This document shows, piece by piece, positions 36,099 to 44,059 of a stretch of DNA of 53,219 nt. Position 1 is the first letter of the stretch. Each line of letters begins with the position of its first letter. The notes beneath the pieces were generated by a model, which made no database searches, was not told the DNA's origin, and saw nothing but the letters and a program-made list of their open reading frames with translations. A program made the position numbers and the translations under genes. The DNA is taken from positions 1 to 53,219 of the forward strand of contig JAJDBG010000154.1 of NCBI GenBank assembly GCA_029261475.1, in the 5' to 3' direction. The stretch is from Nitrospinaceae bacterium (lineage in GTDB: Bacteria > Nitrospinota > Nitrospinia > Nitrospinales > VA-1).

Positions 36099-37613
36099 AT
36101 GCCACGCTTTGTCCTGATCTTTGGTGTTGTTTCGACCGCCCTCTATTTAGGGATATGGCAACTCTCCCTGCAATTCAATTGGGGTGAAGGCTACGCCGAC
36201 CGTCCCATCCTTGGCTACCTTGCTGTTTACTTTTCTCTTTTTGCCTTGTACGCGTTTTTTTGCGACCGCATTCGGGAAACGGGAGCTGACCGAAAATTAT
36301 TCTGGTCCATCATCGTTTTAGGATTGTTGTTTCGTGGTGCGATTTTCCCTGCGCAACAAATTCAGGAAGACGATGTTTATCGTTACCTTTGGGATGGCAA
36401 GGTTTTTTCCAAAGGCATCAATCCCTTCAAATTTTCACCCGCTGAAATCAGTTACGCGACCGAGTTTCGCATTCGCCATCCCATTGGCTTTCGTGCGCAA
36501 TATGATGAGAAAAGCCGTGACGAAATTGACTTCCTCGATGATCTGCGCTGGGAAAACCAAACCGCTCTGATTTTCTTTGAGCGCATCAACCATCCCGATG
36601 TTCCCACCATTTATCCGCCCTTGGCTCAATTCACATTTCGCGGCGTATCCCACATCAGCCCTGACAATATCTATGCGCTGAGGCTGGCATTTTTGGGCTT
36701 TGATCTTCTCGCTTTGTTTTTCATTGTGAAAACTTTGCGCGAGTTGGGGAAAAACACCAACCTCTGCGCGATCTATTTTCTCTGTCCGCTCGTAATAAAA
36801 GAGACCTACAACTCAACGCATCTCGATATCATAGGAATCGCCTTCCTATGCGCCGCCGTTTATTACTTTGTCAAAAAACAGGCCCTCTGGAGTGGTGTCT
36901 TTCTCGGTCTCAGTTTCCTGGGGAAATTGTACCCCATCATACTGGCACCCATTTTCTTCAAACGCTTTCTTGTCGATGAAAAGACCGGCGAATACTTGCA
37001 CTGGGGACGCGCTTGCCTTGTCGCTATCGCTTTCCTGACAACAGCGATTGCAGGCTATCTACCATTTCTCGATATCGGATCGAAAACCTTTACCGGGCTG
37101 AACACATTCACCGCAACCTGGCAAAACAACGATAGCTTATTTGCCATGATTCTCTGGTTCTGGAACGACCTGATTGCATTGAATCCAGAAACCGTCTTGT
37201 TCAACAAATACCCCTTGCCCGAATTCTTTGCAAAGGCCAACGTTGCCTTGATACTGTTGGGCGTTCTCGGCTACTTGTTTTTTCGCAAACGTAGGGAAAC
37301 GAGTGAAGAAAGCCTGCACCATTTATTCATCATGATGGCACTGGTGTTTTTATTGAGTCCCGTACAAAACCCCTGGTACCTCTGCTGGACGGTCCCGTTT
37401 TTATGCTTCTTTCCCTGGCGTTCGTGGATTTTCCTGACCGGGCTGGTGGGAATGTATTATCTCGATTTTTATTTCGACTATCAGGAGATAGGCCAATATT
37501 CGGCATGGATACCGCTATTCGAATACACACCGTTCTACGCATATTTTGCTTACGAATGGCGGGCTAGAAGGAAGGAAAAAATGAAGCAAGCGAATGCTGT
37601 AGAAATACAGTGA
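36099..37613 (+). CDS. GT-C type membrane glycosyltransferase (GT87/DUF2029-like)
   Basis: 504 residues with about 11 membrane helices. The first large external loop carries QIQEDDVYRYLWDGKVFSKG (about 88-107), where Glu90-Asp91-Asp92 is the metal or catalytic site typical of polyprenyl-phosphate-sugar dependent GT-C enzymes. A later LGKLYPIILAPIFF matches the GT87-type pattern of bacterial mannosyltransferases. It probably adds a sugar to a lipid-linked or envelope glycan on the periplasmic side. Donor and acceptor are unknown. Its stop codon abuts that of the convergent glyQ gene with no gap. Confidence 0.82.
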   Translation: MPRFVLIFGVVSTALYLGIWQLSLQFNWGEGYADRPILGYLAVYFSLFALYAFFCDRIRETGADRKLFWSIIVLGLLFRGAIFPAQQIQEDDVYRYLWDGKVFSKGINPFKFSPAEISYATEFRIRHPIGFRAQYDEKSRDEIDFLDDLRWENQTALIFFERINHPDVPTIYPPLAQFTFRGVSHISPDNIYALRLAFLGFDLLALFFIVKTLRELGKNTNLCAIYFLCPLVIKETYNSTHLDIIGIAFLCAAVYYFVKKQALWSGVFLGLSFLGKLYPIILAPIFFKRFLVDEKTGEYLHWGRACLVAIAFLTTAIAGYLPFLDIGSKTFTGLNTFTATWQNNDSLFAMILWFWNDLIALNPETVLFNKYPLPEFFAKANVALILLGVLGYLFFRKRRETSEESLHHLFIMMALVFLLSPVQNPWYLCWTVPFLCFFPWRSWIFLTGLVGMYYLDFYFDYQEIGQYSAWIPLFEYTPFYAYFAYEWRARRKEKMKQANAVEIQ

Positions 37614-38483
37614 TTATTTTTTCAGTAAGGGGTGACCCATTTCTTCACGTTGGCGGACGTATCCTTCGGCGCAGGCGCGAGCCAGTTTGCGCACTCTTCC
37701 TATGAATCCTGTTCTCTCTGTCACGCTGATGGCACTACGGGCATCGAGCAAATTGAAGGCATGGGAACATTTCAGGGTGTAATCGTAGGCGGGAAGAACA
37801 AGGTCTTTCTCTAATAGGTCGTTGGCTTCGGCTTCGTACATATCGAACCATTGAAACAATCTTTCTTTTCCGGCGGCTTCAAAATTGTACGCGGAAAATT
37901 GTTTTTCTGTTTCCAGATGAACGTCCCCGTATTTAAGGGTATCGTTCCATTGCAAATCGTAGACATTCTCCACATTTTGCAGGTACATAGAAATACGCTC
38001 CAGCCCGTACGTCAGCTCAACCGCAACGGGATTCAACTCGATGCTCCCGACTTGCTGAAAATAAGTGAACTGAGTGATCTCCATTCCATCCAGCCACACT
38101 TCCCAACCCAATCCCCAGGCTCCTAACGTGGGGGACTCCCAATCGTCCTCTACAAAACGAATATCGTGTTTCAGAGGGTCGATACCCAGCGCAACCAGAC
38201 TCCCGATATATTGATCCTGCACATCTTTGGGTGAAGGTTTTAGAATGACCTGATACTGGTAATAATGTTGCAGTCGATTTGGATTTTCTCCATAACGTCC
38301 GTCTGTGGGTCGGCGCGAGGGCTCTACATAAGCGGCGCGGTAAGGCTCTGGCCCTAGAACACGAAAAAAAGTGGATGGATTGAAGGTCCCTGCTCCCACT
38401 TCGATATCGTAGGGTTGGTGTACAGCGCATTGTCGAGATGCCCAGTAATGTTCCAGCTTGAAGATGACGTCTTGAAAATTCAT
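37614..38483 (-). CDS. glyQ: Glycyl-tRNA synthetase alpha subunit
   Basis: 289 residues from [19 protein letters not shown], the family start; the frame extends to 38654 but that part is not conserved. This is the catalytic alpha chain of the two-subunit bacterial Gly[40 protein letters not shown] and [13 protein letters not shown] are diagnostic. The beta subunit gene glyS normally follows immediately, but here the downstream space is taken by a convergent gene ending at the adjacent base. GlyS must therefore be encoded elsewhere. Confidence 0.97.
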   Translation of the reverse strand: MNFQDVIFKLEHYWASRQCAVHQPYDIEVGAGTFNPSTFFRVLGPEPYRAAYVEPSRRPTDGRYGENPNRLQHYYQYQVILKPSPKDVQDQYIGSLVALGIDPLKHDIRFVEDDWESPTLGAWGLGWEVWLDGMEITQFTYFQQVGSIELNPVAVELTYGLERISMYLQNVENVYDLQWNDTLKYGDVHLETEKQFSAYNFEAAGKERLFQWFDMYEAEANDLLEKDLVLPAYDYTLKCSHAFNLLDARSAISVTERTGFIGRVRKLARACAEGYVRQREEMGHPLLKK

Positions 38484-38672
38484 GAGTTTCACTTTTAAAT
38501 TAATGGATAAAACTTCGCGCAATGCGGTGCCTGTCTGAGCGTTGCCTATCTGGATCGTATAAAAAAACGCCTTCAATCCTGCAACCTCAACCCAAGAACA
38601 GTGACAATAGCATTTTTCCTTTATTGAAAAAACTATTTTGAGCGATTCTGTCACCCACAGGCGGTACCAGCT

Positions 38673-39596
38673 TTAGTCTGTCGCCTCTGGCGGCTCGCCG
38701 GACCACATCCAGGTCAATTCATTCTTGTTATTGAAAAGATGCACCACGCGACTGCTGGGAATACTTGCAAATCGTTTGACGATTTGTGAATCGTACTCAC
38801 CTTGAAATTTTATAGTACAAATCATTTTCTTACAAACGCCCGATTCAACCCATCGTAATGCCCAGTCGTATAATTTTTCTGGGTAGCAAATGACATCGGA
38901 ACAGAGCCAATCGACACAATCAAAATCCTCTGGCTGTAAAGCAAAGGCCGATCCTTTTTTAAACTCAACACCCGGAAGCCGCCCGACTTTCTTATCGAGA
39001 GGCGATCTGTCCACACTGAGAACCTGCGCGCCCAACTGTTGCATTGCCCAGCACCAACCACCGGGGCTTCCTCCTGCGTCGATACAAAATTCGCCCTCTT
39101 TAGGTCGCTCAGCCATCAAGGTCCAGGCCTCCCATAGCTTGAGATAAGCTCGGCTCGGCGGCCCTTCCTTGTCTTCTTCAAAAAAAATCTCGCCATTGGG
39201 AAAGGGACTCGTGCATTGCGACGAGGCGACCAAAAGATTTTGCTCCAGCAATGTCCAGGAACCCAAAGGGGATCGAGGCGGACTGTCAGGAAAAGTCAGT
39301 ACCGGGGATGAAATCCTTGGCAACTTTTCTTCGATAAATGCCGCTCTGCGATGCAAGCCGACAGGGTAAAGAATCCAGCTGGACTGAATCGCTTTCAACT
39401 GGCGGGCAGCATCGGAAATGGAGTTGATATTGACAATAATGGGATTCAGCCAGACATTTTGCGCCCAATACACGGACTGCAGGGGATGGTCTGTGAATAC
39501 CAGGCGGTCGTGAACGGCGACCACTCCTTCGAGCTCGGAGGTCAGGCGATCGACATAGCCTTCGGCTGATAGATAGGCGGTAGAAATATTTTCCAT
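38673..39596 (-). CDS. RlmM-like SAM-dependent rRNA methyltransferase
   Basis: 307 residues from MENISTAYLSAEGYVDRL; a longer start at 39617 is possible. The C-terminal domain has the FtsJ/RrmJ SAM-binding motif FCIDAGGSPGGWCWAM (about 185-200), AQVLSVDRSPLD, a conserved Asp in WLCSDVICYPEK and the catalytic Lys in ICTIKFQGEYD. This fits RlmM (23S rRNA C2498 2'-O-methyltransferase), with an N-terminal THUMP-like part. The protein is somewhat shorter than the E. coli enzyme. Its 3' end is 189 bases upstream of glyQ on the same strand. Confidence 0.8.
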   Translation of the reverse strand: MENISTAYLSAEGYVDRLTSELEGVVAVHDRLVFTDHPLQSVYWAQNVWLNPIIVNINSISDAARQLKAIQSSWILYPVGLHRRAAFIEEKLPRISSPVLTFPDSPPRSPLGSWTLLEQNLLVASSQCTSPFPNGEIFFEEDKEGPPSRAYLKLWEAWTLMAERPKEGEFCIDAGGSPGGWCWAMQQLGAQVLSVDRSPLDKKVGRLPGVEFKKGSAFALQPEDFDCVDWLCSDVICYPEKLYDWALRWVESGVCKKMICTIKFQGEYDSQIVKRFASIPSSRVVHLFNNKNELTWMWSGEPPEATD

Positions 39597-39623
39597 TTTA
39601 CGCGCAGATGACCTCACAAAAAA

Positions 39624-39654
39624 ACCCGCCCAAACGCCTGAGCGTCGGGCGGGT
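39624..39654 (-). terminator. Terminator after the DUF3386-like gene
   Basis: ACCCGCCC pairs with GGGCGGGT around an inner CGC/GCG stem, and a run of T follows on the minus strand. It lies 15 bases after the stop of the DUF3386-like gene and ahead of the methyltransferase gene. Confidence 0.85.
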
Positions 39655-39668
39655 GAAAGTTGAATCCA

Positions 39669-40346
39669 TTACAATGTTTTATGATCTGTAAAAGTCATCG
39701 AATTGACAGAGATGGAACCGCCCTCTCCATTAATAACCCGGCGATACTGAGGCAAATCAAATCCTCCCACACGGGTATACTCATCGGTATAACTTTCCAC
39801 ATCCTTCAAGCCCGTACCTTCGGGATTGAAATAATAAACCGTGTAGCGTCGCGTTAGAAATTTTCCATCTTCATTCTTGGCACTTTCCTCAACGTTGATG
39901 GTGAAGGAAAAACGCGGCGTCTTTCGGTTGATTTGATGAATGCGCCCCTCTTTGATGCGATAAAACGAGCTCATCCCGTCTCCGCCCATAGAAACAGCGC
40001 GTCCCAAAGGATGAGTTCCATCGTCCATGAACCGAAGCTTGTACTTACCGTCGGACTCTTCAAATGACCGAGGGCCACGATGCATCGCAATGGAAGCCAG
40101 GTTTTCGGTCAAAAACTCCTTAGCAGGACCGTCCGCGCAATCGGTTTCAATTTCCTTGGGGCCTTTGACCGTCACCGAGCAAGTCTCTTCTTTACCGTCG
40201 ATGTTGACGGTTGCCTTCGCTGTAAAACCTTTGAAATCGGCAGACCATCGTGCCGTGTTTCCAAAAACTTCGCGCAGAGCATCCCGTGCTTCGGAATCAT
40301 CTTCAGCGGTTGTTGCTACATCTTCTTCTTTAGCATATGTTGCCAT
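39669..40346 (-). CDS. DUF3386-like protein
   Basis: 225 residues, no signal peptide, preceded by a strong GAAGGAG ribosome site. The start has an acidic low-complexity leader and then ARDALREVFGNTARWSADFKGFTAKATV, quoted here as NTARWSADFKGFTA, followed by FSFTINVEESAK, YTVYYFNPEGTGLKDVESY and RVGGFDLPQYRRVI. This pattern resembles DUF3386, a family of unknown function found mainly in cyanobacteria and plastids. It sits alone between a terminator and the ppiC gene. The function is unknown; the family call is from memory of the pattern and should be checked. Confidence 0.6.
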   Translation of the reverse strand: MATYAKEEDVATTAEDDSEARDALREVFGNTARWSADFKGFTAKATVNIDGKEETCSVTVKGPKEIETDCADGPAKEFLTENLASIAMHRGPRSFEESDGKYKLRFMDDGTHPLGRAVSMGGDGMSSFYRIKEGRIHQINRKTPRFSFTINVEESAKNEDGKFLTRRYTVYYFNPEGTGLKDVESYTDEYTRVGGFDLPQYRRVINGEGGSISVNSMTFTDHKTL

Positions 40347-40476
40347 TAAAAATCTCCTTCGGACGCAATAAACGCCCGAGCTGGGTTAAGTCACATGGAA
40401 CGGAAACAGCCTGTTGAGCCGACGTTCCCGTTCTTTAAAAAAAATCACTTTCCTTACAACTATTGAACATCAAATC

Positions 40477-41514
40477 TCATTTGAGCAGATTTTCTACTTT
40501 TGCTTTTGCGCGCAGACTGTCGATATATTTTTGCACCTCAGTCTGAGCCTTTTGCGTGAACAAATGCCGTTGAATGGATTCTTTCATTTCATCAAATTCT
40601 GCAAAACCCGCAGGACGCGTTTCAATCAACTTCGCAATATGGTGACCGTAAGAAGTCGTGAAAGGTTCGCTGATTTCACCCTGCTTGAGTTTTGCTATCT
40701 CGGCATCAAACTCAGGTGGGAGGACTCCCTTATACACAAAGTCCAAATGACCGTTGTTTTCGGCACTCGCCCTATCGTGCGAATGTTCTTTCGCTAACGT
40801 TCCAAAATCACCACCGCCACGAATTTGCTTAAGAATATCGCGCAATTGTTTATCGGCTTTACGCGCCATTTCTAATCTTTTCTCATCGCGTTGCCCTTCT
40901 GGAATATCATCAAGAAAACCCGGCGGGAAAGGTGCGATAAAGATATGTTGAGCGTGATAGGCTTCCGGCCTATGAAAACGCTCTTTATTTTGATCGTAAA
41001 AAGAACGCGTCTCTTCGTCAGTGATTTCAATACTTCCCTTGATCTCCTCTCCAATCAACATTTGAGCCAGAGAATCTATCTCAATCGAACGACGCAAATC
41101 CTTTTCAGAAATATCGCGTTCCTTCAGAGCCTTCTGGAACTCTTCTTCGGTTTCATAAGAAGACTTCAATTTACCAAATTCAGCTTCCAGAATTTCGTCA
41201 GGCAATTTTTTATTTTGCGATTTGCCTTCTTGCAAAACCAGCTCTCGGACAATTTCCTTGTCCACAATATCCTTCAAAATACGAGCCTTTTCATTACCTG
41301 TCAAAGGCCGCTTGTTCATCTTGACAATACGCTCTAACTGGAATTTGATATAACGCGAGTCGATCTCCACGCCATTGACTGTGGCGACAACATCGGGAAT
41401 GTCTACGGAGTACGAAACACCGTCACCGGGATCACCCCACACGGTTGATTTCGATTGCAAAAGAAACCCTGTCCCCACCAACAAACACAATAAGAAATAA
41501 CGCAACGACTTCAC
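40477..41514 (-). CDS. Periplasmic PpiC/SurA-type peptidyl-prolyl isomerase
   Basis: 345 residues with a GTG start behind a GGAGG site. A signal peptide ends near the STVWG region. A SurA-like chaperone segment (about 35-165, VDKEIVRELVLQEGK) precedes a parvulin domain (about 180-300): YHAQHIFIAP, GGGDFGTLAKEHSHD, NGHLDFVYKGVLPPEF and ISEPFTTSYGHHIAKLIE. It probably assists folding of outer-membrane or secreted proteins such as the barrels in this window. A good promoter candidate lies just upstream. Confidence 0.92.
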   Translation of the reverse strand: MKSLRYFLLCLLVGTGFLLQSKSTVWGDPGDGVSYSVDIPDVVATVNGVEIDSRYIKFQLERIVKMNKRPLTGNEKARILKDIVDKEIVRELVLQEGKSQNKKLPDEILEAEFGKLKSSYETEEEFQKALKERDISEKDLRRSIEIDSLAQMLIGEEIKGSIEITDEETRSFYDQNKERFHRPEAYHAQHIFIAPFPPGFLDDIPEGQRDEKRLEMARKADKQLRDILKQIRGGGDFGTLAKEHSHDRASAENNGHLDFVYKGVLPPEFDAEIAKLKQGEISEPFTTSYGHHIAKLIETRPAGFAEFDEMKESIQRHLFTQKAQTEVQKYIDSLRAKAKVENLLK

Positions 41515-41545
41515 TATTCATCCTCCAGATTAAAGTTTTCTTTAG

Positions 41546-41574
41546 AGATTACCATTCCTTCAAGCAAGTTTCAA
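41546..41574 (-). promoter_or_regulatory. Sigma-70 promoter candidate for the ppiC-type gene
   Basis: On the minus strand TTGAAA and TAATCT are separated by 17 bases, giving a start about 25 bases ahead of the GTG codon. The gap 41515-41850 between the two divergent genes holds this and nothing else I can support. Confidence 0.5.
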
Positions 41575-41850
41575 TCTTTCCCCAAAAGCCCTCACAATCC
41601 ATTTTGAAGTGTAGGCAAACTAGATATCTATCATAATGTTGAGAAATATAAGAGACTGAGACTAAAGGGAAAATTCCCACAATATCAAAAAAGAAAAGCC
41701 TTTAAAATTGAGTTCTGTTGCATCAAATTAAGGTCTCCTACAAAATGCATCTGGCAAGCTAACAAAATAACGGTTCTGGATTACTTCCAGGACTAAGTCT
41801 GTTACGATCCCCCTTTATTTCAGGTAGTGGGAAAACACACTCATATCAAC

Positions 41851-43845
41851 ATGCCCTTCACCAAAACATATTTCATACTTTTCCTTCTTGTTTCGGCCAT
41901 TTACCTTTGGTTGATCCTGGGTTTGCCTGTTCCTTTGTTGACACACGCCGCCCACGACGATCAATTGTATTTAAAAGAAGCTTTTAATTTATTGAATGGG
42001 AACTGGCTGGGCAATTACGACCAACTGACTTTACTGAAAGAACCTTTTTATTCTGTTTGGCTTGCCTTTAACTTCCTGGTTGGCACGCCTATCCTGTTTG
42101 GGCAGGGCATATTGTATGTCGTGACAGGTGCTGTGTTTATCAAGAGTATTGCGCCCTATGTTCATCAACAGGGAATACGTTTGCTTCTTTTTGTTTTCTA
42201 TTTATTCAATCCTATGGTCTACACCCTCAACCAGACCCGAATGGTCCGGGAAGGGCTCTTCGTTCCTCTGACCGTACTGGTCGTTTCCATGACCCTTATT
42301 TGGTTCAATAAGCGCAACCAACGATGGGGTGCCCGAATCTGTCTCGCAATAGGTTTTGGTTTGGTTTTATCGTTCTTCTGGATAACGCGTATGGAAGGGG
42401 TTTGGATTTTACCAATATTTCCTTTCACCCTGATTGTCTTGATTTGGGACAAGTGTCGCGAAAAGGGTTTTAGCTGGACTGTGGTGAAAATGGAAGCAGG
42501 GCTTGCCCTGTTGCCCATAATCATTGTTTACGCAAGCATCCATCTGGTTGCAGGGATCAATTACCTCAAATATGGCGTCTATGATGTTGTTGAATTCAAA
42601 CAACTGGAATTTAAATCCGCATACGGCGCACTTTCCCGGGTCAAACATAGCGGAGAACGCTTCATAATAATTCCCCATGATGCCCGCGAAAAAGTATACG
42701 AGGTCAGTCCCGCCTTCAGGGAACTGCAACCTTACCTTGAAGGTACTTCCGGGAAGGGTTGGGCTCGGGAAGGATGTATAACAAATGCCATAAATCCCTG
42801 TGATGGGAAAATACGTTCGACGCATTTTATATTCGCCTTGAGAAGTGCTGTGTCTTTGGCGGGATATTATCGATCTGCCCCGGAAGCCCGTAAATTTTAC
42901 GCCCGCTTGTCTGAGGAAATAAACAAGGCCTGCGATAAAAAATTACTTGAGTGCCATGCACCCAGAAACACTCTGGCTCCTGTGTTCCGCTGGAAATACG
43001 TAAGGGAAACCGTCAGCAAGATGTGGGATGCGGCTCATTTTTTATTCTCACTTCAGGGTATTTCCGTGAGCTATGGGAAGAGCACAGGCGATTTTGTTTT
43101 GAAGGATATCTTAAAAGGAATAACCAATTCTCAGATTTATCTAAACCAAAGCCAATTGGTAATTCGTGGAAATATCACGAGTGACGTTCAGCCCATCAAA
43201 ACCATTTATATTGAAAATCCCACAAACACATCCAACAAACTCACACTCGAAACCCGGGAAATCAAAAATAAGGACGCTAAAGATCTTCAATCAAAAGCCT
43301 CCAGAATTCGCTTCAATCTTCGGACTACCTGCGTGACAAGTAAATGCCTGATGATTGTCTTGGGCGAAAATGGGGAAATCGCGCGTGTACCGCTTTTTGA
43401 ATTGATAAAGGGCCATGACTCTAATGGACTAAAGATCGAAGTCAATCAAGTTTTTCAAAATACTAATTTTAATTCCACCGGAAATTTCAAGGTTCCTTTT
43501 GTCATTCAAAATTTAAAAAAAATTGGGGAGTTCTACCAGATTGGAATTCAATATTTGGCGTGGCCCGCCCTATTCCTATTCTTTATAAGCCTGGGAAGAG
43601 CCATTGCAACCCGCTCCACCAGCGAATTATTGCTAATCAACGCCATCCTGTTTATAGCCATTTCATGCCGATTGCTGATGCTTTCTTATTTATCGGTCAC
43701 ATCGTTTCCCGGCTTAGTGACTCGATTTGTCGCGCCTGTTTATCCTCTATTTTTGTTTTTTTGCGGACTGTGTTTGATTGATGGAGGAAATCAACTATGG
43801 GCAATTTACCAAAAAAGATTCTCAAACAAAACACCGCTCTCCTAG
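41851..43845 (+). CDS. GT-C fold membrane protein, probable glycosyltransferase
   Basis: 664 residues from MPFTKTYFILFLL; an in-frame GTG at 41827 would add eight residues. The first helix is followed by a loop with Asp36-Asp37 in THAAHDDQLYLKEAF, the acidic site seen in GT-C enzymes that use polyprenyl-phosphate sugars. About eight helices fill the first 270 residues; a large soluble domain (about 250-540) follows, and more helices lie near the end. No strong family name is recognised. Gene neighbours (a GT87-like enzyme upstream, a membrane spermidine-synthase-like protein downstream) suggest an envelope polysaccharide or protein glycosylation setting. Confidence 0.68.
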   Translation: MPFTKTYFILFLLVSAIYLWLILGLPVPLLTHAAHDDQLYLKEAFNLLNGNWLGNYDQLTLLKEPFYSVWLAFNFLVGTPILFGQGILYVVTGAVFIKSIAPYVHQQGIRLLLFVFYLFNPMVYTLNQTRMVREGLFVPLTVLVVSMTLIWFNKRNQRWGARICLAIGFGLVLSFFWITRMEGVWILPIFPFTLIVLIWDKCREKGFSWTVVKMEAGLALLPIIIVYASIHLVAGINYLKYGVYDVVEFKQLEFKSAYGALSRVKHSGERFIIIPHDAREKVYEVSPAFRELQPYLEGTSGKGWAREGCITNAINPCDGKIRSTHFIFALRSAVSLAGYYRSAPEARKFYARLSEEINKACDKKLLECHAPRNTLAPVFRWKYVRETVSKMWDAAHFLFSLQGISVSYGKSTGDFVLKDILKGITNSQIYLNQSQLVIRGNITSDVQPIKTIYIENPTNTSNKLTLETREIKNKDAKDLQSKASRIRFNLRTTCVTSKCLMIVLGENGEIARVPLFELIKGHDSNGLKIEVNQVFQNTNFNSTGNFKVPFVIQNLKKIGEFYQIGIQYLAWPALFLFFISLGRAIATRSTSELLLINAILFIAISCRLLMLSYLSVTSFPGLVTRFVAPVYPLFLFFCGLCLIDGGNQLWAIYQKRFSNKTPLS

Positions 43846-44059
43846 ACAGTGACAAGGTTTTGGAATCCTCTCGACAAAAAAGCAGATCATTTAAATCGGC
43901 TGAAAAAATTTGTGAAGGCCTTGAATAATGACCGCAAACGCACTCACCTTGCAAATTCTGGCTAGCAAGATTCTCTCCCACAATATATGATGACCGTCCC
44001 AGAACATCAGCCATTTAAGGAGACAATCCATCTCAAAGCATTCCAACGAAAGAAGCCCG

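Noticed and set aside
40403-40440. Possible hairpin between the ppiC-type and DUF3386-like genes
   Set aside because: Pairing of GAACGG with CCGTTC spans a long loop and the T run is on the wrong side for the ppiC transcript.
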